Shown here: positions 16,754 to 24,529 of the stretch, piece by piece
How the letters are laid out: each line of letters opens with the position of its first letter
Numbering within the stretch: position 1 is the first letter of the stretch
DNA from: Alphaproteobacteria bacterium
GTDB lineage: Bacteria; Pseudomonadota; Alphaproteobacteria; Acetobacterales; Acetobacteraceae
Assembly: GCA_017307285.1 (NCBI GenBank)
Contig: JAFKFI010000057.1
Location: forward strand, 26,745 to 90,744
Direction: 5' to 3'
Length of the DNA stretch: 64,000 bases
Program-made: the position numbers and the translations under genes
The notes under the pieces: model-generated
Told to the model about the DNA's origin: nothing
Databases searched by the model: none
Seen by the model: only the letters and a program-made list of their open reading frames with translations

Positions 16754-17194
16754 TCAGGCACGGGCCACGCCCTGGCTGTCCTGGCCGAGCGGGGCCAGTG
16801 TTGCGAGGCGAGCTAAGGCGGTGATGGCGACCACAATCGCGCCAACTACCGAGAAGACGACCTGCCATGTTTCCGAAGGCATAGTGTGCTTCACGATCCC
16901 ATGCGTTGCGTGATAGCCGGCGAGCGCGGCTGGTGCGACAAAAGCCAAGGCGATCGGCAGCCGAAGCCAGAGCGGCTTGACGAATGCGAGCAACAGGTGG
17001 CCGATGAGAAGGGTCGCGAGACCAGTAACGAAGCCGACGGCGAGGCCTCCGAGCCAGCCAGCGCCGCCGCCATAAGCCCATACGCCCGCCGTGACGCCGG
17101 CGAACAGCGGTAGCGCATAGACGGCGAGGTAGAACAAAAAACAGCAGATGACGCCAATGGCGGCGATGCTGGCGAGAATGCTGAGGACAATCAT
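16754..17194 (-). CDS. Small polytopic membrane protein
   Basis: This 146-aa protein is almost entirely hydrophobic, with about four predicted membrane helices: residues 2-30, 36-66 (broken by Gly), 75-95 and 110-130. I recognise no family motif. The start at 17194 is directly preceded by a stem-forming leader (17195-17247) with an internal ggagg ribosome-binding site. It lies downstream of the DUF2493 gene on the same strand and probably belongs to the ICE backbone; the function is unknown. Confidence 0.7.
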   Translation of the reverse strand: MIVLSILASIAAIGVICCFLFYLAVYALPLFAGVTAGVWAYGGGAGWLGGLAVGFVTGLATLLIGHLLLAFVKPLWLRLPIALAFVAPAALAGYHATHGIVKHTMPSETWQVVFSVVGAIVVAITALARLATLAPLGQDSQGVARA

Positions 17195-17247
17195 GGTGGT
17201 GGCCTCCGTGAGAAGCGTCTAACGGTCGCGCCTTCCACCACCACCAC
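17195..17247 (-). promoter_or_regulatory. Two-stem leader before the membrane-protein gene
   Basis: On the minus strand GGTGGTGG (complement of the CCACCACC repeats at 17235-17247) can pair with CCACCACC at 17202-17195, which abuts the start codon. A small inner stem (aggcg/cgctt) lies between, with ggagg after it. The layout, an outer stem followed by GAAGG and an inner stem, resembles the leaders before DUF2493, the helicase gene, parB and ardC, but this is the weakest member. Confidence 0.4.
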
Positions 17248-17334
17248 GGCGCGGATGGAGAATAGCAAAAATTGGAAGGCCGCGGCGAGTTGAATTCGCC
17301 GCGGCGCTCGGATTCCGGAAGGTGTTGACGGCGG

Positions 17335-18264
17335 TCACTTCGGTTTATCGCCATAGCGCCAGACGGGAACCCCGAGCTTGCGGGCCTTGTCGGCCAGGTT
17401 GTCCTGGATGCCCGTGCCCGGGAAGACAATGACGCCGATGGGCAGGACGGCCAGCATGGCGTCGTTCCGTTTGAAGGGGGCGGCCTTGACGTGTTTCGTC
17501 CAGTCCGGCTTGAAGGCGATTTGCGGCACGTTGCGGTGATCAGCCCAGCGCGCGGCAATGCGCTCGGCGCCCTTGGGCGACCCGCCGTGCATGAGCACCA
17601 TGTCCGGGTGCTTCGCGTGCACCTGGTCGAGCTTGGCCCAGATCAGGCGATGATCGTTGAAGTCGAGCCCGCCGCTGAGCGCGATCTTGGGCCCGGGCGG
17701 TAGCATTACTTGCGTCTCAGCCCGCTTCTTCGCGGCCAGGAAGTCGCGGCTGTCGATCATCGCCGCGGTCATCGCGCGATGGTTGACGAGTGAGCCGTTT
17801 CGCGGCCGCCAGGCCGAGCCGGTTTGCCGCTCGAAGTGCTCGCAGGCCTGGTCGCGCATCAGCTCGAAAGCATCGCGGCGCTCGATGAGTGTCTGCCCTT
17901 CAGCAATCAGCCGTTCCAGCTCGACGGACTTGACCTCGGTGCCGTCCTGTTCGCGCTGGCTGCGCCGCTGCGCCTGCTCGTTATCGTCGAGCTCGCGGGC
18001 GATGCGGTCGGCGGCGCGCTGAAATACGTTGGTGGCCGACCACAGCAGGTCTTCGAGATCGGGTTCGAGGCGTGTGTCGCTGAGCGTGGCAACGAGAGCA
18101 TCGAAGATGTCGGCGATGGCCCCGGCAACGAGGTTGCCTTCGGGAAGCGGTCGGGGGTCCGGTTCGTCCTGGAAGGGACGGAAGCCGTAGAGCTGCAGCT
18201 CGGCGAGAACGTGGTCGGTCGGAGATGAGGTGTGGTGGGGTTCGAAGTCGTCGTCGGTGGTCAT
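17335..18264 (-). CDS. DUF2493 (nucleotide-sensing YAcAr-like) domain protein
   Basis: This 309-aa protein has an N-terminal helical region of about 170 residues and a C-terminal DUF2493 domain with KIALSGGLDFNDHRLIWAKL, MVLMHGGSPKGAERIAARWA and GVIVFPGTGIQDNLADKAR. The C-terminal domain has a Rossmann-like fold related to SLOG/YAcAr families proposed to bind nucleotides or nucleotide-derived ligands. It is a standard gene of this ICE backbone. Its start is preceded by a two-stem leader (18274-18316) whose outer stem touches the GGAG ribosome-binding site. Confidence 0.82.
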   Translation of the reverse strand: MTTDDDFEPHHTSSPTDHVLAELQLYGFRPFQDEPDPRPLPEGNLVAGAIADIFDALVATLSDTRLEPDLEDLLWSATNVFQRAADRIARELDDNEQAQRRSQREQDGTEVKSVELERLIAEGQTLIERRDAFELMRDQACEHFERQTGSAWRPRNGSLVNHRAMTAAMIDSRDFLAAKKRAETQVMLPPGPKIALSGGLDFNDHRLIWAKLDQVHAKHPDMVLMHGGSPKGAERIAARWADHRNVPQIAFKPDWTKHVKAAPFKRNDAMLAVLPIGVIVFPGTGIQDNLADKARKLGVPVWRYGDKPK

Positions 18265-18273
18265 GGGATGCTC

Positions 18274-18316
18274 CGTCGCTAGATTGGCCGCGACCCTCGC
18301 GGCCTTCATGGCGACG
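18274..18316 (-). promoter_or_regulatory. Two-stem RNA leader of the DUF2493 gene
   Basis: On the minus strand the outer stem CGTCGC/GCGACG (18311-18316 with 18274-18279) encloses ATGAAGG and a perfect eight-pair inner stem (18286-18293 with 18297-18304). GGAG follows the outer stem immediately and the start codon lies nine bases on. The layout equals the leaders of parB and ardC, but the outer stem bases differ in compensating fashion, which supports structure. It is probably a cis-acting translational control element. Confidence 0.55.
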
Positions 18317-18388
18317 AAAGACGGCGGGCGGGCTGGCCCTGCACCCGGAGCGAAGCGCAGGGCCGAAGCGTCAGCGGAGGATCACAGG

Positions 18389-18451
18389 GGGCCGACTATT
18401 TTGCTTCGCGATGTAAAGGCGGCTCCGCCGCCGACGGAAAATAGTCGGCCC
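18389..18451 (-). ncRNA. Structured intergenic element, copy B
   Basis: GGGCCGACTATTTT (18389-18402) pairs perfectly with AAAATAGTCGGCCC (18438-18451). On the minus strand the loop holds a GGCGGC-gga-GCCGCC hairpin and CGCGAA, as in copy A at 16292-16339. Downstream on the minus strand come ATCCTCCGCTG and a second hairpin (ggccctgc/gcagggcc, 18335-18364). It lies between the toprim gene and the DUF2493 leader, in the 333-base gap 18265-18597, and could end one transcript and begin the next leader. Confidence 0.55.
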
Positions 18452-18597
18452 ACAAGGTTGCCGGGCCAGGCCGTTTGCCGTCCCGATCGCCCTCTTAAAG
18501 GCCGTGGGCGCGGCTCTCTTCAGCACCGTGGAGCATCGGCCACTGGCGACGAGGTTGCCCTCACCGCCGTTCCGGCTGTCGTTCATGCTCGCAAGCT

Positions 18598-19656
18598 CTA
18601 TGCGGCCTCGGCCATGAAACGGGTGACGTCCCGCGACGCGAGCTGCGCCCGAAGGTTCGCCCGCAGCGCGTCGGGCCCGAGCATACGGAGATCCTCGTTG
18701 AAATCGCGAAGAGTTGGCGACAGCACGATCGCCTCGATGCCACTGTCGGACGCACGTTCGATCAACGTCGTCATCGCACCGTCGCCCGCCGGATCGTCGT
18801 CGCGCGCGATGTAGAGCCGGCGCAGCATGTCGGGGAAAAGGATGGCTGAGAGGTGGGCTGCCGAGAGTGCGGCGACCATCGGCATGTTGGGCAGCGCCAT
18901 TCTGAGTGACAGCACGGTCTCGATGCCCTCGCCACCAGCCATGACCTCGCCCGTCACGCCGAAGCGGACGGCGTGGCCGAGGAGATCGCCCATCGCGCGA
19001 CGGGGCGTGTCGATCGGCGCCTTGCCGAGGCGAATGGGATCGAAGCCCTCGGGATCGAGCCAGGTCCGATGCGCTCCGGTGGGTCGGCCGTCGAGATCAG
19101 TGACGGCTGCGATCATGGCGGGCCAAATCTCCGTCGGAGAATGCTCGTCGGGCCGGTAGTAGCAGTGTGGATGGAAGCGGAGCGATCCAGTTCCGTGCAA
19201 AGATGTAATGCCGCGTCTGCGGAGATACGCCTCGACCAGCGTGCCATGAATTGGTCGCGACATGGCGAACAAGCGCCGGGCGGCCTCCGGACACCCGGTC
19301 GGAGCAGGATGTGTCGCGCGGCGCTCGTCGCGCGGCGGCTCCGGTTGCGGCAAGCTGAGGAAGGCACGTGCCTCCTTCGCGACATCGGCGAAATCCACGA
19401 GGCCACAGCTCTCGCGGATGACGTCGAGAAGGTCGCCATGCTCGCCGGTGGCGGCGTCGGTCCATTTGCCCGACGCGCCCTTGCCGCTCTCGGGGCCGGC
19501 CAAGCGCACGAACATCGAGCGCCCAGGCGTATTGTGCACGTCGCCTACCATCCAGTAGCGACCTTCGCGACGTCCGTTGGACAGATAGTGGCGGCACACC
19601 GCCTCGGCATTGCGCGCGAGACGGTGCGCCAGTTCAGAAGCATCGAGCCGAGACAT
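18598..19656 (-). CDS. Toprim domain protein (DUF7146/primase-like)
   Basis: This 352-aa protein resembles plasmid primase-like proteins. The N-terminal half has CRHYLSNGRREGRYWMVGDV and a DUF7146-type core (EAYLRRRGITSLHGTGSLRF, then CYYRPDE). The C-terminal half is a Toprim domain with GGEGIETVLSLRMALP and the acidic RRLYIARDDDPAGDGA. It probably acts in DNA metabolism of the transferred strand, for instance lagging-strand priming in the recipient. Its start overlaps the helicase gene stop by one base, so the two form one operon. Confidence 0.83.
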   Translation of the reverse strand: MSRLDASELAHRLARNAEAVCRHYLSNGRREGRYWMVGDVHNTPGRSMFVRLAGPESGKGASGKWTDAATGEHGDLLDVIRESCGLVDFADVAKEARAFLSLPQPEPPRDERRATHPAPTGCPEAARRLFAMSRPIHGTLVEAYLRRRGITSLHGTGSLRFHPHCYYRPDEHSPTEIWPAMIAAVTDLDGRPTGAHRTWLDPEGFDPIRLGKAPIDTPRRAMGDLLGHAVRFGVTGEVMAGGEGIETVLSLRMALPNMPMVAALSAAHLSAILFPDMLRRLYIARDDDPAGDGAMTTLIERASDSGIEAIVLSPTLRDFNEDLRMLGPDALRANLRAQLASRDVTRFMAEAA

Positions 19657-22600
19657 CACGCCGCCTCCCGCTCGCCGACGCGTGCGACCGGATATCGCTC
19701 CATCACCTTGGCGAGGATTGCGAGACCGCTGGCGTCGGTAGGAAGGAACAGGCGCAGCTTCCACGAAATGATCTCGTGGAAGAGCCCGTAGGCCGTGAGC
19801 CGTTCGCGCATGGTGTCGGTGAAGCCCGACAATTCGATGCGATGACCACCCATCACCCGGACGCGACGAAGCTGAAGCCCTTCGGCGAGATCGATGACGG
19901 TCTTGCCCTCGATCAAGGCGGCGAAGGCGTCATCCGGCGTTAGCGAAGGCAGGCCGGTCGCCGTGGCGGTCGCTGCCCACGCCGGCGAGACCCTGCGGCC
20001 GATGATGCGTTCGCCGTCGTCGGTCTGCAGCCGATAGACACGCGTCGACTCGTTCGGCAGCCGTTTCCAGATCGGAAGCAGCAAACCGGCGACCATGTGG
20101 ATGGTCGAGTCGGCGAACGCCGGCACCTCTTTCAGTTCCGCGGTCCAAGCTGCGGCGAAGGTCGCCTCGTCCGCCTCCTGCCAATGGCTTTCTGCCATCG
20201 TGCGGACGGGGACGTTCGGCGCCTCCATTGGACGGATCAGACGCACGCGGGATTCGACTTCGCCGTCGTCGAGCATGACGGACGGTGCGTGGACCTGCAC
20301 GGCAGCTCGCCCGGAGCGCTCATTGACAAGAAGCCGCGATCCGCGCTCGCGCAGCCGGCTCAACGCTTCGTGCAGCGTGACGGGACGGTTGCGCTGGCGC
20401 TGCACGATGGTCAGCAGCCGCGTCTCCGCGCCGGTGCCCGGGTGCGTGTAAATTGTCTCACGGTTGGTGACGACGAAGCTTTCGGCGCGCAGCGTCTCCA
20501 GGCCCATGTCGTAAGTGCCGGCGGCGATGGCGCCCTCGATGCGGGCGTTCAACAGTTGCTCAAAGGCTGTGAAAAGGATGGCTTGCAGCTCGATGGTCAG
20601 CGCGAGCATGCGGTTGAGGAAGGTGGTAATCGGCGGCAGGTCATCCTTGATGCCGTTGGCATCCATGAGCTTCAGGCCGGTGGCCGCTTCGAAGCGTTGA
20701 AGCGAGAAACCCTCGATCTTGCCGCGAACGAGCAGCATGTAGAGCTGGCGCAGCGCGTCCCGCGCATAGTGGGACTCCAGATTGTCCTCCGGCCGGAACA
20801 AACCCTGGCCGCCGGTCTGGCGTTGTCCGCGCGTGATCGCGCCAAGCGTATCGAGCCGGCGTGCTATCGTGCTGAGGAAACGCTTTTCGGCCTTGACGTT
20901 GGTCGCGACCGGCCTGAACAGCGGGGGCTGCTGCTGGTTGGTGCGATGCGTGCGGCCGAGTCCTTGGATGGCCGTATCCGCTTTCCAGCCGGGCTCGAGG
21001 AGATAGTGCACGCGAAGGCGCGTGTTCTTCGCCGTGAGCTCCGCATGATAACTGCGGCCGGTGCCACCCGCGTCACTGAACACGAGGATGCGCCGATGGT
21101 CGTCCATGAACGCCTGCGCCTCGGCGAGGTTGGCGGAGGCCGCTCGGGTCTCGACAACAAGGCGGTCACTCTTTGCGGCGCCGATGGACTTGCGGACGAT
21201 GCGGCGCGACCGGCCGGTCACTTCGGCGACGATGTCTGTGCCGAAGTGCTGCACGAGCTGGTCGAGCGCGCCCGGAACGGGGGGCAGGCTCGCGAGCTTC
21301 GCGATCAGCGCATCGCGACGTGCAACAGCCTCGCGGCTCTCGACCGGCTGCCCGTCGCGGTAGACAGGACGCGACGACAGTTTGCCTTCCGAATCCGTGA
21401 ACGGCTCGTAGAGCTGGACCGGAAAGGAGTGGGCGAGATAGTCGAGAACGTATTCACGCGGCGTAATGTCGACGCGAACGTCGTTCCATTCCTCGGTCGG
21501 CAGCTCGGCGAGGCGGCGCTCCATCAGCGCTTCGCCCGTCGAGACGATCTGGATGACGGCGGCAAGGCCGTCTTCGAGATCGCGCTCGATTGAGCGGATC
21601 AGGGTCGGCGTCTTCATGCTGGTGAGCAGGTGCCCGAAGAAGCGCTGCTTCGCAGACTCGAATGCACTGCGCGCGGCTGACTTGGCCTGGCGGTTGAGCG
21701 TTCCCGATCCGCCTTCGCTTCCGCCGGTGATGTTGGCGGCCTGCATGGCGGCATCGAGGTTGTTGTGAATGATCGCGAAGGCGTCCGCGTAGGCGTCGTA
21801 GATGCGGGTCTGCTCGGGCGTCAGCTCATGCTCGACCAACTCGTATTCGACGCCGGCGAAGCTCAGTGAGCGCGAGGTGTAGAGGCCGAGCGCCCGCAGG
21901 TCGCGGGCGAGCACCTCCATGGCGGCGACACCGCCGGCTTCGATCGCCTCCACGAATTCGGCCCGGGTCGAGAACGGGAAGTCTTCGCCACCCCAGAGGC
22001 CGAGGCGCTGCGCATAGGCGAGATTGTGCACTGTCGTCGCGCCGGTGGCGGAGACATAGACAATGCGGGCGTCCGGCAGCGCGTGCTGGAGGCGCAAGCC
22101 TGCGCGGCCCTGCTGCGAGGCCTCCTGATCGCCGCGTTCACCTTTGGTGCCGACCGCGTTCTGCATGGCGTGCGCTTCGTCGAAAATGATCACTCCGTCG
22201 AAGTCGGAGCCCAACCATTCAACGATCTGCCGCACGCGGGAAAGGCGTTCGCCGCGGTGGTCGGAGCGTAGCGTGGCATAGGTGGTGAATAGGACGCCTT
22301 CCCGCAGGGTGATCGGCTTGCCCTGCGCGAGTCGCGAGAGCGGCGTGATGAGCAGGCGCTCCATGCCGAGCGCGGACCAGTCGCGCTGCGCGTCTTCGAT
22401 GAGCTTGTCGGACTTGGAGATCCACACCGCCCTGCGGCGGCCCTGCATCCAGTTGTCGAGGATGATGCCGGCAGACTCGCGCCCTTTGCCGACGCCCGTG
22501 CCGTCGCCGATCATGAAACCGCGGCGGAAGCGGACCGCACCCTTGGCGTCCTCGGCCGCGGCGGTCACGACATCGAGGGTGTCGTCGACGGACCAGGCGC

Positions 22601-24011
22601 CGGCGAGATGGTCGCCATGCGCCTCGCCTGCGTAGATCAGCGTTTCGAGCTGCGCGGCCGAGAGAAGGCTGAGGATATTCCCGGGGAGCTTCGGACGGTA
22701 GCTCGGCTTCGGCGGCGCGACCGAGGCCATCGCCGCCGATTGGACGAGCTGCGTCGGGTGATCGTGAGCGCCGGGAATCCGGATGCTCTGGAGCGCATAG
22801 TCCTCGTAGATGGAATCCGAGAGGCGCGCGCCCTGCGGCGGCGTGCAGTCGATTATCTCGTAACTGAGTTCGATGCCGTCAGGCTCGGCGATGGTCGACG
22901 GTCGGGTTGCCGCTTGTGCGGCGCGGGCGGGGTAGCCGCGAACGGTGCGCGGCGTGCTGACAGCCGGAACCGTGACGGCGGCCTCGAGCGGCAGCCGTGT
23001 CGGAACGTGCTCCGCGATCCAGGCCAGCAGCGTGGCGACGTTCGACGCAACCCCGGGCGCAGCCGGGAATACGGTGGGATCGTCGGCCGGGCGCTTGTCG
23101 ACGACGGTCAGCCGCGTCGGGAACGTCGTGCCGTGCTTGGCATAGACGTGGCCGTCGATGGCGGCGGAGAAGACGACACGCCCGCGCTCCTGTAGCCGGA
23201 CATAGGCGTCGCGCCAGGCCGGAGCGTCCGGCGCGAAGTTGGCGCCGGTGATCGCGACCAGGCGACCGCCGTCGGCGAGCCGCGCCAGCGCCGAGCCGAT
23301 ATGGCGGAGCGCGGCGTCGGCCATGCGGCCCTGCACGTTGGCCATCGCCGAGAACGGCGGGTTCATGATGACGACGCTCGGCACGACGGCGGCGTCGAGG
23401 TGATCGTGAATCTGCGCGGCGTCGTGCCGGGTCGTGGTGATCGTCGGAAACAGCAGGGAGAGAACGCCGGCGCGGGTCTCCGCCAGCTCGTTGAGGACGA
23501 GCGGTCCGCCTGCGATCTCCGCGAGGATGGCGAGCAGGCCGGTGCCCGCCGAGGGCTCGAGCACGCGGTCGGCCGGCGTGATCGCCGCGGCCGCCGCGAC
23601 CGCGAGGCCGAGCGGGATAGGCGTCGAGAACTGCTGGAGGGCCTCGCTCTCGGTCGAACGGCGCGTGTGGGTCGGCAGGAGGCCGACGATCTTCTCCAGC
23701 ATGGGGAGGGCCAGGGCCGGAGAACCGGCCTTGCGCAGAAGCGCCTTTCCGTATTTGCGGAGAAACAACACGGTCGCGGCCTCGCACGCGTCGTAGGCCG
23801 TTTTCCAGTCCCAGGCGCCGGACGCGTCGGAGCCGCCGAACGCTGGCTCCATCACGGCGCGAAGGGTTGCCGCGTCGACCTGACGGCCCTGTTCGAGATG
23901 CGGAAGGAGATGGTGCGCGGCTGCGCCGATGCAGCGAGCGATGTCGGAGGGAGACGCAAGCGGCGACGCCGCGACCGCAGGCGCGGCCGCGAGAGCGGTG
24001 GATGGGATCAT
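19656..24011 (-). CDS. Giant methyltransferase/strawberry-notch-like helicase
   Basis: This 1451-aa protein joins two activities. The N-terminal 450 residues hold an adenine-methyltransferase-like domain with LEPSAGTGLLAILAE and VVIMNPPFSAM. The remainder is a superfamily 2 helicase of the bacterial strawberry-notch type with IGDGTGVGKGRESAG (motif I), VIIFDEAHAMQ (motif II) and IQGLGRTHRTNQQ (motif VI). Such proteins are common cargo of alphaproteobacterial plasmids and ICEs and may methylate and remodel incoming DNA to escape restriction. The start at 24011 is the Met before IPSTALA. A two-stem leader (24032-24090) precedes it. Confidence 0.88.
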   Translation of the reverse strand: MIPSTALAAAPAVAASPLASPSDIARCIGAAAHHLLPHLEQGRQVDAATLRAVMEPAFGGSDASGAWDWKTAYDACEAATVLFLRKYGKALLRKAGSPALALPMLEKIVGLLPTHTRRSTESEALQQFSTPIPLGLAVAAAAAITPADRVLEPSAGTGLLAILAEIAGGPLVLNELAETRAGVLSLLFPTITTTRHDAAQIHDHLDAAVVPSVVIMNPPFSAMANVQGRMADAALRHIGSALARLADGGRLVAITGANFAPDAPAWRDAYVRLQERGRVVFSAAIDGHVYAKHGTTFPTRLTVVDKRPADDPTVFPAAPGVASNVATLLAWIAEHVPTRLPLEAAVTVPAVSTPRTVRGYPARAAQAATRPSTIAEPDGIELSYEIIDCTPPQGARLSDSIYEDYALQSIRIPGAHDHPTQLVQSAAMASVAPPKPSYRPKLPGNILSLLSAAQLETLIYAGEAHGDHLAGAWSVDDTLDVVTAAAEDAKGAVRFRRGFMIGDGTGVGKGRESAGIILDNWMQGRRRAVWISKSDKLIEDAQRDWSALGMERLLITPLSRLAQGKPITLREGVLFTTYATLRSDHRGERLSRVRQIVEWLGSDFDGVIIFDEAHAMQNAVGTKGERGDQEASQQGRAGLRLQHALPDARIVYVSATGATTVHNLAYAQRLGLWGGEDFPFSTRAEFVEAIEAGGVAAMEVLARDLRALGLYTSRSLSFAGVEYELVEHELTPEQTRIYDAYADAFAIIHNNLDAAMQAANITGGSEGGSGTLNRQAKSAARSAFESAKQRFFGHLLTSMKTPTLIRSIERDLEDGLAAVIQIVSTGEALMERRLAELPTEEWNDVRVDITPREYVLDYLAHSFPVQLYEPFTDSEGKLSSRPVYRDGQPVESREAVARRDALIAKLASLPPVPGALDQLVQHFGTDIVAEVTGRSRRIVRKSIGAAKSDRLVVETRAASANLAEAQAFMDDHRRILVFSDAGGTGRSYHAELTAKNTRLRVHYLLEPGWKADTAIQGLGRTHRTNQQQPPLFRPVATNVKAEKRFLSTIARRLDTLGAITRGQRQTGGQGLFRPEDNLESHYARDALRQLYMLLVRGKIEGFSLQRFEAATGLKLMDANGIKDDLPPITTFLNRMLALTIELQAILFTAFEQLLNARIEGAIAAGTYDMGLETLRAESFVVTNRETIYTHPGTGAETRLLTIVQRQRNRPVTLHEALSRLRERGSRLLVNERSGRAAVQVHAPSVMLDDGEVESRVRLIRPMEAPNVPVRTMAESHWQEADEATFAAAWTAELKEVPAFADSTIHMVAGLLLPIWKRLPNESTRVYRLQTDDGERIIGRRVSPAWAATATATGLPSLTPDDAFAALIEGKTVIDLAEGLQLRRVRVMGGHRIELSGFTDTMRERLTAYGLFHEIISWKLRLFLPTDASGLAILAKVMERYPVARVGEREAA

Positions 24012-24031
24012 GTCGGTGAACCTCGGGAGAG

Positions 24032-24090
24032 CGGGAACGGGCGAGCCGGCCGGCGCTCTCTCTGGACAGCACCGGCTCAAACCCGTCCCG
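24032..24090 (-). promoter_or_regulatory. Two-stem RNA leader of the methyltransferase/helicase gene
   Basis: On the minus strand CGGGACGGG (24090-24082) pairs with CCCGTTCCCG (24041-24032) with one bulge, enclosing TTT and a seven-pair inner stem GAGCCGG/CCGGCTC. It shares GACGGGTTTGA with the parB leader. The start codon follows after about 20 bases. Position before a DNA methyltransferase gene fits the published radC RNA motif, which is known upstream of ICE methyltransferase, ArdC and related genes; identity needs a covariance-model match. Confidence 0.55.
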
Positions 24091-24108
24091 GCCAAGCTCT
24101 CCCTCTCG

Positions 24109-24339
24109 TCACGCCGCTGCCTTCACAGCGCGCCACCACGCGATGCGCACTGCTCGTGTCGCGTTCGCGATACGCGCCGGCACCTCAGTCCCCGGTCGCC
24201 TTCTTGGCCGCTCGCGAGGAGCGAGCGCCGCGCGGAATTCTGCCGCGCCGATTTCCTCGGCGAGGTCGATGTTGGCGGCGAGGGACAGGCAAGCCGCATG
24301 AACGTCGTCATCCGACACTGCCTTCGGCGAAAGGCTCAC
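24109..24339 (-). CDS. Small conserved-type hypothetical protein
   Basis: This frame opens at a GTG at 24339 and encodes 76 aa, including SDDDVHAACLSLAANIDLAE and a basic Arg-rich C terminus. It has no motif I recognise. It overlaps the small frame at 24308-24469. Skipping one base between the two frames would join VTVIDER to TDRDFVSLSPKAV and give a single protein of about 120 residues, so this may be the second half of a frameshifted gene. It lies between the parB and helicase genes on the same strand. Confidence 0.45.
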   Translation of the reverse strand: MSLSPKAVSDDDVHAACLSLAANIDLAEEIGAAEFRAALAPRERPRRRPGTEVPARIANATRAVRIAWWRAVKAAA

Positions 24340-24469
24340 GAAGTCCCGATCGGTGCCTTTCGTCGATCACCGTCACGGCGCAGACGAGACTGTCTTCGAT
24401 CTCGACATGGACGGGCGCGAAATACTGGAAGACGACCCGGCGCGGCGTGGCCGAGCTGAGCTTGGTCAT
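24308..24469 (-). CDS. Short ORF, probable first half of a split small gene
   Basis: This 53-aa frame (MTKLSSATPRRVVFQYFAPV, then EIEDSLVCAVTVIDERHRS) starts at 24469 with ggagcg eight bases upstream. It looks like the N terminus of a small beta-rich ICE protein, and its last residues after VIDER look out of frame. The adjoining frame at 24109-24339 continues plausibly with TDRDFVSLSP. I infer one gene split by a single extra base, either real or a sequence error. Function unknown. Confidence 0.5.
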   Translation of the reverse strand: MTKLSSATPRRVVFQYFAPVHVEIEDSLVCAVTVIDERHRSGLREPFAEGSVG

Positions 24470-24529
24470 CGGAACGCTCCTTGCTGAGAAATGGCGGGAG
24501 CGATCGAAGCCGCTCCCGCCATGGTCGTT

